From NCBI RefSeq assembly GCF_000215935.2, contig NZ_AFNU02000006.1, positions 62,001 through 126,000 of the forward strand: a stretch of DNA of 64,000 nt. Direction: 5' to 3'. This DNA is from Haloplasma contractile SSD-17B (GTDB lineage Bacteria > Bacillota_I > Bacilli_A > Haloplasmatales > Haloplasmataceae). Positions 1-9,546 of the stretch are shown one piece after another; positions within the stretch are counted from its first letter, which is position 1, and each line of letters opens with the position of its first letter. The position numbers and the translations under genes are program-made. Below the pieces are notes generated by a model. That model was not told where the DNA came from and searched no databases. It saw only the letters and a program-made list of their open reading frames with translations.

Positions 1-1656
1 TTTCAAGCACTCTTATCTCGAATGAACAATAAGTTAACTACATCGAACGAAGAACTAAGCATAGTCGTAGGAAATTCAGCGGATGTCATTGTTTATAACG
101 ATATGGTTTACAATACAAAAAACGACTTTAGTGACCCTGATTTATTTGCTGACCACAAACTTCGATTACTCGAATCAAATCTAAGAGACTATGAGTATGA
201 TAAACTTCTATTAGGGGGATCTTCACTACCCAAAGGTTCGAATGCAATCATGGTAACCTCACAATTCATCAAAACATACTATGGTGCTATGTCAAAAGCG
301 GAAATAAAATCATATGTAGGAAACGAAATCAGCGTTCCGAGGTATACATTTACAAAGCAACCGTCATTGCCTTTAGTAAAGCAATTGTTAAATAACAGTG
401 TAGTTACGAGTGATGGGGTTATTCTTTTTAAAGATGATCCATCCATACAAGAAAATACACACGATATTAGATATATGGAGATAAAAGTACCGAACTATTG
501 TTATAGTCAAGAAGAATTAACTGACTTTTACAAGGGAGAATGTAATACCTATTTTTCAAATGACTTAGATGATTCCTTTGCCACATATGAAGACTATAAG
601 GCATATATCGACAAGTTAAAAAATGTAACAGGTTCGATTAGTGGTGATGATACGTATTACAATTTATTAAAACGCTCGAATGCACTCTATTATATTGACG
701 ATTACAATAACTCTACTTATCTGACAGACGTTTATGAGTATATCTATCAGTACACTCAAAAAACTGATTTAATAGATGCATTTTATAAGGATATGAACCA
801 ACGAACAACCTTTAGGATTGTTGGTATTGTTGATAACTTACATGAATCGATCATCTATATGCCAAAGGATCAATATAATGGGTTATTTCAAACAGAAGAT
901 ACTTCACTTGAATTTGTATCAAGTTTTCATACCGTTCATTATAAGGGAACGGACCATGATGAAGTCGAACAGACAGAAGACTATAAACAATCCATTTTTT
1001 ATATATTAAGTGGAAGTAGTTATTTATTAGAAGGACTCAAAGTAACAAATACCGATCCGTTAAGTAAAACTAATTTGTGTAACCAAGATGTTATAGCGGA
1101 TGCAAAAACGAAAGAAGAGACCATCCTAGATAGTGTGTTCTATGTGAACAACTATAAGGGTTGTATGGAAGAGAAACGAGCGTCATCATACCTAGATATG
1201 TTAAATCTTTTATTCTCATCCTTCTTCAACATTCTAATGGTAGCAGCTATATTATTTTATTCAATGTTAATTAAGGTGATTTTTAAAGCAAGGATTAACG
1301 AAATTGGTGTGTTACGATCAGTAGGGTCAACTATAAAGGATATTAAACGCCTATTTTTCTACGAGGTTCTTTACATCTTTTTATTGGCAAGTATATTATC
1401 GCTACTATTAATTGTGGTATTAAAGTATGGTGCTGATTATTGGTTTATGACCCTTACAAATTCAGACTCACGTGTGATATCCTACGCAAATGTATCGTTG
1501 CTTCTTGGGAATAATCACTCAATCGTGAATATCTCATATATTAACTTACTTGTACAGATCATCATTGTTATTGCATTAATTATGTACTTAAGTAATAAAA
1601 ACGTCTCTAAGGTCGTTAATACAAATCCAATTGACATATTAAGGGAGGTAGTATAA
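1..1656 (+). CDS. FtsX-type ABC transporter permease, 5' truncated by window edge
   Basis: The frame is open from base 1, so the first in-frame ATG at base 22 is probably internal and the gene starts outside the window. About 390 residues of acidic, Tyr/Asp-rich extracytoplasmic sequence are followed by a membrane segment near residue 400, the FtsX-family cytoplasmic loop with EIGVLRSVG about residues 430-437, two more membrane segments (about 449-470 and 508-527), and the typical NPIDILREV end. This is the C-terminal half of a MacB/FtsX-like permease, which works with a separate ATPase, expected upstream. The next gene's ribosome site (GGGAGG, about 1643-1648) lies inside this gene's end and the genes are 2 bases apart, so they are translationally coupled. 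The substrate is unknown; lipoprotein or peptide export, or signalling, is typical of the family. Confidence 0.85.
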   Translation, partial: FQALLSRMNNKLTTSNEELSIVVGNSADVIVYNDMVYNTKNDFSDPDLFADHKLRLLESNLRDYEYDKLLLGGSSLPKGSNAIMVTSQFIKTYYGAMSKAEIKSYVGNEISVPRYTFTKQPSLPLVKQLLNNSVVTSDGVILFKDDPSIQENTHDIRYMEIKVPNYCYSQEELTDFYKGECNTYFSNDLDDSFATYEDYKAYIDKLKNVTGSISGDDTYYNLLKRSNALYYIDDYNNSTYLTDVYEYIYQYTQKTDLIDAFYKDMNQRTTFRIVGIVDNLHESIIYMPKDQYNGLFQTEDTSLEFVSSFHTVHYKGTDHDEVEQTEDYKQSIFYILSGSSYLLEGLKVTNTDPLSKTNLCNQDVIADAKTKEETILDSVFYVNNYKGCMEEKRASSYLDMLNLLFSSFFNILMVAAILFYSMLIKVIFKARINEIGVLRSVGSTIKDIKRLFFYEVLYIFLLASILSLLLIVVLKYGADYWFMTLTNSDSRVISYANVSLLLGNNHSIVNISYINLLVQIIIVIALIMYLSNKNVSKVVNTNPIDILREVV

Positions 1657-1658
1657 TT

Positions 1659-4600
1659 ATGTTTAGGAATAAATGGTTTAATAGTCTAATTTTGTTCATA
1701 GCTGTTTTAATACTATCTTCATGTAGCGACCGTGGAGAAAATGAATTTCTTCCCGAATACTGTAGTACGTATAATGAGTTTATCTATACGACAAGCGATG
1801 ATTTTTATGACTTGTTACTAGATAACGGATACACAATCGATAAAGATTCCTACTACGAATCAGTTGTTGATGTAAAAACGATTACGTATAACGAACAAAT
1901 AACACTAAAAGATGATGAAATGGACCTAAACGGAATAGAGTGCTTTCCTTACATTAAGAAAATTGAACTAGAAGGAAAGTCAATTAAGGACTTATCGCCA
2001 CTTACCGAGTTAAAACGAGTTGAACAGTTAACAATTAACAATACAAGAGTAATGACGTTATTACCGATTCGAAACATGGTGAAAATAAAATCACTGACTG
2101 TTACAAACAATGCAAATCTAAGAGATTTAAACGGAATCGAGTCTTTTAGTCGATTGCAGACAGTTGATTTATCAAGGAATCGATTAATTAATATTTCAAA
2201 ACTCGAACTGCTCACTAATTTAGAACATATCGTCCTGAAGGATAACGATATTCAAACGATCGATTCATTAAGTACATTACCCAAACTAACGTACTTAGAT
2301 ATTGAACATAATCGGGTTGATTTTAATGAAAAAGATACGATATCAGGGTTCAAGAAGCTAGAGACATTAAAAGGAAAATCGAACCGAATTTGTGAAACTA
2401 GAGCGTTTAGCTCATTTGAACAACTAAAGTTTTTGGATCTAAGTGATAATAATCTTATGAATGCGTTAAATGATTCGAGTTGCACGCTAACTGAACCTGA
2501 TTTTACATTTTTAAATAAAGTGACAACACTCGAGAGTTTTTATGTGACAGAGAATGAATTAAAAAATTTAGATTCTTTAAATGATGCAAAAATTAGTCAC
2601 CTAAAAGAGTTGAACTTGTCTAAAAATAAACTTTCTAGTATAGAGCCTCTGTTTTATAATCAATCCATTCAAAATGGCAGCCTAACAACATTAAATATAA
2701 GTGATAATGAACCCCTTACGACAATTGCAGGAATACATAAAATCGATAGTTTAGAAGTGCTGAATGCAAGGAATAATAGTATCAATCAAATTGAAGACCT
2801 ATTCTTATTAAACAACTTAGTTGATGCCGATTTATCGAGCAATAAAATTGTTGCGTTACCAAACACAGTCACACAAAGTGGTGACGTATTACTACCTGCA
2901 ATTCAAACACTAAACTTATCTAATAATAACATTGAAAGTATTGATAATTTTAGAGAGAATGGAAGTCTTATTACAATCAATCTAACTGATAATAATGTGA
3001 AAGAAATTTCGAATTCTTTTAATAATATGACAGAACTCAAAACGGTCCTTCTAACCGATGTAACGAAAGATGATGGAAAAGAGAATCAAATTGCTTATAT
3101 TGAAGACTCATTTAATAATCTTGCAAATTTGGAGTTTGAAGAAACAGGAATTTTGCGATTCAATTTCACTACAAAGGCAGACACTGGTAATGGAGATGGA
3201 TTAAAAATAATAGGGTCATTTAATGAAATGGAACAATTCACGAGTGTTGATATGACTAATTACGGTGTATCTATGATTGATGAAGACTCATTTATGTTAA
3301 ACAACGTTTTAGAATTCAATGCATCACAAAACAGTTTAGAAACACTTGATTGGATCAATAATCTTCCGAATTTAATGGCTTTACTAGTCGGTGATAATAA
3401 AATCAGTGTTCCGAATGCATCTACGTTTGAACAGTCAAATGTTCGAATATTAGATTTAGGTAATAACAAACTAGTTGACATTGATTTCTTACAGTATATG
3501 CCAGGGCTTGAACTCGTTAATCTTGAATCAAATTTCATAGACGATGTAAGTGTGTTTAATGGAAAGAGGCACGAGTTTAAAGAATTAAAAGAATTATCCT
3601 TAAAAAATAACCAGGTTCAGAGAGTGAATGGTTTAACGGATTTACCAAGTCTCACAACACTTAATTTAATGGAAAATGAAATAACTGAAATCAATGGAGT
3701 AAATGATCAACCTGCGCTATCAAATTTACCAACACTTACGGATTTATATTTTGGAAATGAGACTCATTTAACAAAAATAAATGGATTAAACGCACTAGGA
3801 ATTACTGAATTAGATTTAAAGACGATTACTAGTCAAGAAGTAGAGATTTCCTCAGTTAGTTTATCTGATAATCACAACATGACAGAATTAGACATTTCAG
3901 ACAAACTCATTCTAGATGGAATTAGTAATCTGCAACATGGGTTCAGCTTTATCAGTAACTTGGACTATTTAGAGTCGTTAAACCTATCAAATACAGGCAT
4001 GACTGATTTAACACCACTAAGCAATCTGACACAATTAAAAATGCTTGCACTTAATTATAATCACTCTGTAGCTGAGGGACAATCGCTTACCGATCTATCA
4101 CCACTTGAAAACTTAAAAAATCTTGAAATTTTAGCCCTAGATGGAAACAATATTCAAGATGTAAGTACACTTCAAGATTATCCTAATTTAGAAATACTAT
4201 CCTTACAAGAGAATAATATAGGGACACTTAATGGAATTAACCAAATGCCTAATTTGAATATGTTAAGTCTGTATATGAATCCAATTCATACAATTGATGG
4301 GTTAAATAACATTGGACTCGATTCATTATCTCTAAATAGTTTTGCTATAACTGAAATTACATCTGATAGTTTAAAGGATAATCATTTTACAGATTTAGAT
4401 TTAAGTAATCAATCGCTTACGAATATAGAATTCACTAAAAACTTAACCTACCTAGACACCCTTAATTTAAGTCATAACGCCTTAACAAATATCTCGTCTC
4501 TAAGCTACTTAAAAAATCTAAAGGAGTTAGACTTAGGTCATAATAATATTGATGATATCAGTAAACTAGGTACACTTAGTTCCTTACAGAAACTATACTT

Positions 4601-6356
4601 GAATGATAATAACATTACATCTATTAAATCGCTACAAACAGGTAGTAGTGTTCTAGATGCACTAACTCAACTAGAGTATTTAAACCTGAGGGAAAATACA
4701 ATTACTGAACTCACGGGTCTAAACAACATGGTAAATCTAGAAGAACTGTACTTACCTACTACTATTACAACGTTCAAAGATACATTATCCGGAACAAACT
4801 CATTAAGAGAAATAAATAAACAAGAACCTAAGAATCTGTTTAGCCAATTTGATGTCACTGTAAAAGACCTTGTCATTGATAATAGTTTTAATAGTCATGC
4901 ATTTAATCAAATTTACATGCAGGCAGGGTTTAATGAGACAATTTCAGGTTCATTTAAAAAGGTGACACACTTAGATTTAAGTCATACAGCATATTCAACC
5001 TCAACACAGTTATCATTTATTAAAGACATGGACTCCCTAACAACTCTTATTTACAATGGAACTAATATACAGACTCTAAGTAATGTAAATTGTAATGCCA
5101 ACCTATCTGAATTAGATTTATCTAATTCATCCATTACTACAGTTAGTAATAGTTTTGTAAACTGTTCAAGTCTTAAGGAGATTAATCTATCAAACACAGG
5201 AATTAATGACTTTACATTTATTGAATCGAACACTAATTTAGAGAGTATAGACTTGAGATCCCTTACTATTGATCTTGATACATTTACACTCGATATCTCA
5301 AATATGAGTCAATTATCTCAAGTCGATTTAAGCGGAACATCAATTCGTGTGCTCGATAATAGTTTTAATAATAACAACAAGGTAACAAATATAATCTTTG
5401 AATCAGCGGCACGTATTAAAAATTCATTTAATAATCTACCTAACTTTAAGAAAAATTCGTTTAGTAATACACTTTTCTTAATAAGTCCGGAGAATCAAAT
5501 TCATATAGATCATTCGTTTAATCAGACTTCTTCTATAAACGATATTGAGTTTGCAAACTACAATACGTCTGTATACATATCAGACTCATTTAACGGTGCT
5601 ACAAATGTAGGCTCTCTTTCGTTCAAGGATCCTAGTCGGGTATATGAACTTTCTGGGTTCAATAACACTAGTTTAGCTGAGTTACAGGGATTTGAAAATC
5701 TACAACTTATAGAAGGATTTGAACAGGCAAAGCTTTCAGCAATCGAACTAACAAGTGAACACATTACAGATGCAATGATAAATGAACTAATTACAAATAT
5801 CGACCAATCATCTGTTGAAATTTTCACCATTGCTAACTCGAATTATGTATCACAGGCTACATTAAATAACATTAATAAACTGCAAAACTTAGAAGATCTA
5901 ACGATTCGATACATTGATAACGTTAATCATATTGACTCGATAAGTTTAGAATTAGTCAATCAATTAAAGTTCTTTAAATTTGAACATGATACCCCTGATG
6001 AAAATCGAATTATTGATGTGTTGGCACGAAAAACAACAACTACTACTATTTTAAGGATATACCCAGGAAATTCTGGTATTGACTATGAGACTTCATTGCG
6101 TTCACTATTTGAAACCAATATAAGGTCGAATAGTTCATACATGAATACTTTAGAAACAGAAATCACGAATCAGTATGATCAGGAGTTAAGGGAGACTTTA
6201 GAGACACAATATCCAGATGAATCGTATGATGAAATTACTATTCGATTAAATGAAATAAAACAAGAAGCAGCCTATTCTATAGAGATTACGAACAGAATTA
6301 ATAATACGATTCTAGAACAAGTTGATGATAAAATGAGCAAGTATTTGATTTACTAA
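1659..6356 (+). CDS. Large leucine-rich-repeat (internalin-like) lipoprotein
   Basis: 1,565 residues. A lysine/arginine start, hydrophobic stretch and LSSC lipobox with Cys22 predict a lipid-anchored surface protein. From about residue 85 to 1400 there are repeated 20-24-residue LRRs of bacterial internalin/SDS22 type (L..L..L.LS.N.I..I..L). Two LRR blocks, about residues 450-545 and 1075-1340, are interrupted by irregular units carrying an SFN(N) motif, more like BspA-type repeats. The last 150 residues are charged and helical. LRR surfaces bind proteins or polysaccharides; the ligand is unknown. The gene is coupled to the FtsX-type permease upstream, so the two may form an envelope complex (inference). 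A hairpin terminator follows, so this is the last gene of its operon. Confidence 0.9.
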   Translation: MFRNKWFNSLILFIAVLILSSCSDRGENEFLPEYCSTYNEFIYTTSDDFYDLLLDNGYTIDKDSYYESVVDVKTITYNEQITLKDDEMDLNGIECFPYIKKIELEGKSIKDLSPLTELKRVEQLTINNTRVMTLLPIRNMVKIKSLTVTNNANLRDLNGIESFSRLQTVDLSRNRLINISKLELLTNLEHIVLKDNDIQTIDSLSTLPKLTYLDIEHNRVDFNEKDTISGFKKLETLKGKSNRICETRAFSSFEQLKFLDLSDNNLMNALNDSSCTLTEPDFTFLNKVTTLESFYVTENELKNLDSLNDAKISHLKELNLSKNKLSSIEPLFYNQSIQNGSLTTLNISDNEPLTTIAGIHKIDSLEVLNARNNSINQIEDLFLLNNLVDADLSSNKIVALPNTVTQSGDVLLPAIQTLNLSNNNIESIDNFRENGSLITINLTDNNVKEISNSFNNMTELKTVLLTDVTKDDGKENQIAYIEDSFNNLANLEFEETGILRFNFTTKADTGNGDGLKIIGSFNEMEQFTSVDMTNYGVSMIDEDSFMLNNVLEFNASQNSLETLDWINNLPNLMALLVGDNKISVPNASTFEQSNVRILDLGNNKLVDIDFLQYMPGLELVNLESNFIDDVSVFNGKRHEFKELKELSLKNNQVQRVNGLTDLPSLTTLNLMENEITEINGVNDQPALSNLPTLTDLYFGNETHLTKINGLNALGITELDLKTITSQEVEISSVSLSDNHNMTELDISDKLILDGISNLQHGFSFISNLDYLESLNLSNTGMTDLTPLSNLTQLKMLALNYNHSVAEGQSLTDLSPLENLKNLEILALDGNNIQDVSTLQDYPNLEILSLQENNIGTLNGINQMPNLNMLSLYMNPIHTIDGLNNIGLDSLSLNSFAITEITSDSLKDNHFTDLDLSNQSLTNIEFTKNLTYLDTLNLSHNALTNISSLSYLKNLKELDLGHNNIDDISKLGTLSSLQKLYLNDNNITSIKSLQTGSSVLDALTQLEYLNLRENTITELTGLNNMVNLEELYLPTTITTFKDTLSGTNSLREINKQEPKNLFSQFDVTVKDLVIDNSFNSHAFNQIYMQAGFNETISGSFKKVTHLDLSHTAYSTSTQLSFIKDMDSLTTLIYNGTNIQTLSNVNCNANLSELDLSNSSITTVSNSFVNCSSLKEINLSNTGINDFTFIESNTNLESIDLRSLTIDLDTFTLDISNMSQLSQVDLSGTSIRVLDNSFNNNNKVTNIIFESAARIKNSFNNLPNFKKNSFSNTLFLISPENQIHIDHSFNQTSSINDIEFANYNTSVYISDSFNGATNVGSLSFKDPSRVYELSGFNNTSLAELQGFENLQLIEGFEQAKLSAIELTSEHITDAMINELITNIDQSSVEIFTIANSNYVSQATLNNINKLQNLEDLTIRYIDNVNHIDSISLELVNQLKFFKFEHDTPDENRIIDVLARKTTTTTILRIYPGNSGIDYETSLRSLFETNIRSNSSYMNTLETEITNQYDQELRETLETQYPDESYDEITIRLNEIKQEAAYSIEITNRINNTILEQVDDKMSKYLIY

Positions 6357-6368
6357 ATAAATTAATTT

Positions 6369-6402
6369 TAAGAGTCTTACTTCTTTGAAGTAGGCTCTTT
6401 TT
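6369..6402 (+). terminator. Rho-independent terminator after the LRR gene
   Basis: A 13-bp hairpin with one bulged base (left arm from about 6370, right arm GAAGTAGGCTCTT) is followed directly by a T run. It starts 13 bases after the LRR stop codon. Confidence 0.85.
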
Positions 6403-6480
6403 AAAAAACATATAAAATAACTAAGATTTATACAGCAGTTGAATAAAATGGCAAATGATACTGTGCAATGAACATAAATT

Positions 6481-6489
6481 TGATATAAT
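6481..6489 (+). promoter_or_regulatory. Extended -10 promoter for the histidine phosphatase gene
   Basis: TGATATAAT fits the TGnTATAAT extended -10 consensus. No good -35 is seen, as is common with extended -10 promoters. The start codon is 62 bases downstream. Confidence 0.6.
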
Positions 6490-6550
6490 AAGAATACACA
6501 TGATGAAGAGATTATAAACAAAACGAACCGTTTTAAAGGGATGAGTACTG

Positions 6551-7156
6551 ATGAAAATTTATCTAACAAGACACGGAAAAACAGAATGGAATGAAGCGGG
6601 TAAACTTCAAGGACAAAAGGATTCTGCTCTTGTAGAGGATGGAATTAATAATGCTAAGAAGTTGAACAAACGCCTTAAAAATATTACGTTCGGTTGTATA
6701 TATTCGAGTCCGTTAAAACGAGCATTTGATACGGCGTGTTATATAAGAGGAGAAAAAGATACACCAATCGTAATTAAGGATTCAATAAAGGAAATGAATT
6801 TTGGAAGTTGGGAGGGCGTCCACCACAGTATTATTAAGGAAGAATATACAAAAGATTATGACTACTTTTGGAATAAACCACATTTGTACGAAGCTAAAAG
6901 TGGTGAAGGGTTTAACGAATTGATTGAACGTGTGAAACGAGCTCTTACTGAAATAATCAATGAAACAAAGTCAGAGTCAATTTTAATTGTGACACATACT
7001 GTTGTTATAAAAGCTATTTATGCAATTATTGAGGAGCGTACGCTCGATACATTCTGGGATCTACCCTTTATCCATGACACCTCACTTACAATTATTGAGG
7101 TTCATGAGGATCGATATACGATTACATTAAGGGCAGACACTACTCATCTTAAATAA
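6551..7156 (+). CDS. Histidine phosphatase family protein (phosphoglycerate-mutase-like)
   Basis: 201 residues, the usual length for GpmB/CobC-type phosphatases. The RHG catalytic motif is at residues 7-9 in the context LTRHGKTEWN, an acidic EMNFGSWEG segment follows near residue 80, and the second catalytic histidine lies in VTHT near residue 148. These enzymes pass phosphate through the first histidine; substrates vary (phosphosugars, nucleotides, cobalamin intermediates) and cannot be read from sequence. AAAGGG about 10 bases upstream supports this ATG. The phzF-like gene follows after 63 bases without a terminator, so the two may be cotranscribed. Confidence 0.88.
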   Translation: MKIYLTRHGKTEWNEAGKLQGQKDSALVEDGINNAKKLNKRLKNITFGCIYSSPLKRAFDTACYIRGEKDTPIVIKDSIKEMNFGSWEGVHHSIIKEEYTKDYDYFWNKPHLYEAKSGEGFNELIERVKRALTEIINETKSESILIVTHTVVIKAIYAIIEERTLDTFWDLPFIHDTSLTIIEVHEDRYTITLRADTTHLK

Positions 7157-7219
7157 CTTAAATTTGATTTATAACAGATATCACAGACAATAAATTCTTT
7201 AATATAAGGAGATGAATGT

Positions 7220-8119
7220 ATGAAAACGATTAAACTATTTACAGTTGATGCATTTACAACGACTATATTTAATGGAAATGCTGCAGGGGTGGTATTAGAT
7301 TCAGACCACTTAGAAACAAAAGAGATGCATAAGATCGCAGGTGAAATTAACCTATCTGAAACTGCATTCTTAAGTAAACCTACCACGATTGAAGCAGATT
7401 ACCGTATCCGTTATTTTACCCCAACCGATGAAATTGATTTTTGTGGTCATGCTACCGTGGCGGCATCTTGGATTATTGGCACAGAAAGTAATGTGACACA
7501 AAATCGTATAGTAAAATTGGAAACAGAGATTGGTATCGTTCCTGTTGAATTACATTATGAGAATGAGACGTTGAAGTCAGTTGTCATGACACAAGTCCCA
7601 CCGCAAGTAAAAGAGTTACCTAAAGAAGATGATTATAGAACAATTTTAGAAATGTCCGGAATCAAGGAATCCGATTATGAAGATCGTTATCCTATAAAGT
7701 TAGCCTATACAGGAAACTGGGATATTATGATTCCAGTCAAAACAAGACAAGCAATTGATGAAGCGGTTCCTGATTTTAAACGTCTTAAGGCACACAATAA
7801 AAAACATGGAATAGCAAGTGTACACTTATTTACATTTGATACGCGTGAAGATGACTGTTTACTATATACACGAGATTTTTCTCCTGCTGTAGGTATTGAT
7901 GAAGATCCGGTTACAGGTTCTGCAAATGGAGCATTGGCCGGTTATTTAGTAATCGAGGGGATATTGGAGCAAAAGCAGAATAGGTTTAAGATCATGCAAG
8001 GGAACTCAAAAGGACGAATTGGGACTCTAGATATATCGACTGATGTTATAGACGGTAACATCCGTATTCAAGTTTCTGGCAGTGCGGTGCGAGCGATTGT
8101 AGGTAGTATATCGTTTTAA
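7220..8119 (+). CDS. PhzF family isomerase/epimerase-like protein
   Basis: 299 residues, full length for the PhzF family, which has the diaminopimelate-epimerase fold. Seen: VDAFTT at the start, the catalytic glutamate in LSETAF (Glu47), the glycine loop FCGHATVAA about residues 74-82, and DPVTGSANGAL near residue 230. PhzF itself isomerises a phenazine precursor; homologues outside phenazine producers mostly have no known substrate, and no phenazine genes are nearby. AAGGAG is well placed before the ATG. It is followed by a terminator. Confidence 0.9.
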   Translation: MKTIKLFTVDAFTTTIFNGNAAGVVLDSDHLETKEMHKIAGEINLSETAFLSKPTTIEADYRIRYFTPTDEIDFCGHATVAASWIIGTESNVTQNRIVKLETEIGIVPVELHYENETLKSVVMTQVPPQVKELPKEDDYRTILEMSGIKESDYEDRYPIKLAYTGNWDIMIPVKTRQAIDEAVPDFKRLKAHNKKHGIASVHLFTFDTREDDCLLYTRDFSPAVGIDEDPVTGSANGALAGYLVIEGILEQKQNRFKIMQGNSKGRIGTLDISTDVIDGNIRIQVSGSAVRAIVGSISF

Positions 8120-8159
8120 ACACTATATTAACTTTCACAAAAAGGGTAACAGCTAATAC

Positions 8160-8203
8160 GAACACTTCTCTTAGAATTTAGGATTAATAGAGGAGTGTTT
8201 TTT
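8160..8203 (+). terminator. Rho-independent terminator after the phzF-like gene
   Basis: AACACTTCTCT pairs with AGAGGAGTGTT (11 bp, one G-U) around a loop of about 20 bases, followed by six T. Confidence 0.85.
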
Positions 8204-8236
8204 GTATTTTTATTCATCTCATTGATTTAATTTACA

Positions 8237-8280
8237 TATAATGGTAATATTAACACTGTTAATATAGTTAACGATGTTAA
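8237..8280 (+). promoter_or_regulatory. Promoter and palindromic operator candidate before the TetR gene
   Basis: TATAAT at 8237-8242 is followed by a perfect 19-base palindrome at 8247-8265 (arms ATATTAACA and TGTTAATAT around one C) and a second, looser repeat TTAAC-gat-GTTAA at 8268-8280. Transcription from this -10 would start inside the palindrome. The position and 9-bp arms are typical of a TetR-family autoregulatory operator. Binding by the adjacent product is inference. Confidence 0.55.
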
Positions 8281-8343
8281 TAACAGAAAGTAACACCCAT
8301 TATACAATATTCGTTTATTAACAATAGAGAGAGGTAGTCTGTT

Positions 8344-8847
8344 ATGTCAATCAAAGAACGTAAAGAACGAGAACGAAAAGAAAAACGTTTACAAATAGTA
8401 AACGCAGCAAGAATACTCTTAAAAAACGAAGGGATAGAAGGGATATCTATTCGAAAAATTGCAAAAATGATTGAGTACTCTCCAACGATGATCTATCATT
8501 ACTTTGCAAATAAAGATGAGATAATAAATGAACTAATGAGACAAGGATATATAAAAATTTTAAACTCCCTCAATATGAATAAACATGATAACGTGTCAGC
8601 TATTGATCAGTTTAGAGAAAATATTAAGCGATATATAAACATGGCGATTAAGCATGCGGATGAATATCATAGTATACTTTTAAATGATTCTAAGATGATT
8701 TTAAATCATACCTCAGTATTAAGTATAGGTGCAAGTAAAAACAGACAAACAATTAAAATACTTTGTAATCTCATAGAAGACATAACTAATCAAAAAGAAA
8801 AAAAGTTCGAAGGGGAAGAGGTTGAATTAATAGCACAAGTAATCTAG
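8344..8847 (+). CDS. TetR family regulator, C-terminus cut off by an in-frame amber codon
   Basis: A very basic start (residues 4-15) leads into a standard TetR DNA-binding domain, with the helix-turn-helix around residues 35-54 (SIRKIAKMIEYSPTMIYHYF). The frame stops at TAG 8845-8847 after 167 residues. The same frame stays open for 38 more codons, which read like the last helices of a TetR ligand domain (SSMFGLIVRMIVEG at the start), giving 206 codons, a normal TetR length. The DNA-binding part is intact, but the dimerisation face is probably lost unless TAG is read through. The palindrome upstream is its likely operator; the FMN/flavodoxin genes downstream are plausible targets. Confidence 0.8.
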   Translation: MSIKERKERERKEKRLQIVNAARILLKNEGIEGISIRKIAKMIEYSPTMIYHYFANKDEIINELMRQGYIKILNSLNMNKHDNVSAIDQFRENIKRYINMAIKHADEYHSILLNDSKMILNHTSVLSIGASKNRQTIKILCNLIEDITNQKEKKFEGEEVELIAQVI

Positions 8848-8964
8848 TCTTCAATGTTTGGACTAATTGTTAGAATGATTGTTGAGGGCTCAAGTGATAA
8901 ACAAAAAGAACGCTTAATTGAGGGATTTTTAGACTTCACACTTTCTAGTATACGATCGTATTAG
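8848..8964 (+). pseudogene. Detached C-terminal segment of the TetR regulator
   Basis: In frame with the TetR gene after the amber codon, these 38 codons keep the amphipathic pattern of TetR C-terminal helices (GLIVRMIVEG, then KERLIEGFLDFTLSSIR) and end at TAG 8962-8964. A tryptophan (TGG to TAG) or glutamine (CAG to TAG) is the likeliest lost residue; tryptophan is common at this place in related regulators. Confidence 0.6.
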
Positions 8965-9126
8965 AAAAGCATTGTCTACTCGTATCGGTTCTTATAATGG
9001 ATTCTATAATCAATAGCTGTTACTGGTATTATATTCAAAATGTTCTTAGTTAAAATGTGATTATAGTCTATAGTACTTTTTTAAAGAATAGATTAATGAG
9101 ACTTATATATAAAGGAGTAAATAAAA

Positions 9127-9522
9127 ATGATGGCAAAGAAAATCATGTTACTTATTGTGACTCTATTCACCCTATTTTTAACGCTTTCAATTGGTGGATT
9201 AACATATTTACACTATGGTCAGAAAGAAGTCAATAAAACAATAGTGAATGATGTAGATCTTACTACAATTGAAGATGGTGTCTATATTGGTGAGTTCGAA
9301 GGTCATAGATGGAGTAATAAAGTAAAAGTTGATATTGACGACCACAAAATCGTAGACATTATTACAATGGGTGATCAATTATTTAACGACGAGCAAGTAA
9401 AGAATGAGTTGTTTGAACAGGTAATAGAAGAACAATCAGTAGACGTTGATGTCGTCTCAGGAGCAACAATCTCAAGCAAGGCCTATTTAAAAGCAATCGA
9501 GAATGCACTAAAGAATGGATAG
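9127..9522 (+). CDS. Membrane-anchored FMN-binding domain protein
   Basis: 131 residues: one N-terminal membrane anchor (about residues 6-27) and an FMN_bind domain starting at DGVYIGEFEG. The SGATISS motif near residues 111-117 matches the site where ApbE-type transferases attach FMN to threonine. Such proteins carry electrons in extracytoplasmic flavin chains. AAAGGAG precedes the ATG. A flavodoxin gene follows after 24 bases, so the pair is probably a redox operon. The gene ends in TAG. Confidence 0.85.
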   Translation: MMAKKIMLLIVTLFTLFLTLSIGGLTYLHYGQKEVNKTIVNDVDLTTIEDGVYIGEFEGHRWSNKVKVDIDDHKIVDIITMGDQLFNDEQVKNELFEQVIEEQSVDVDVVSGATISSKAYLKAIENALKNG

Positions 9523-9546
9523 ATTAAATTAAACCGGGAGGATAAT

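Noticed and set aside
1949-6569. Minus-strand ORFs of 60-92 codons opposite the LRR gene.
   Set aside because: They mirror the repetitive plus-strand coding sequence, lack ribosome sites and resemble no protein.
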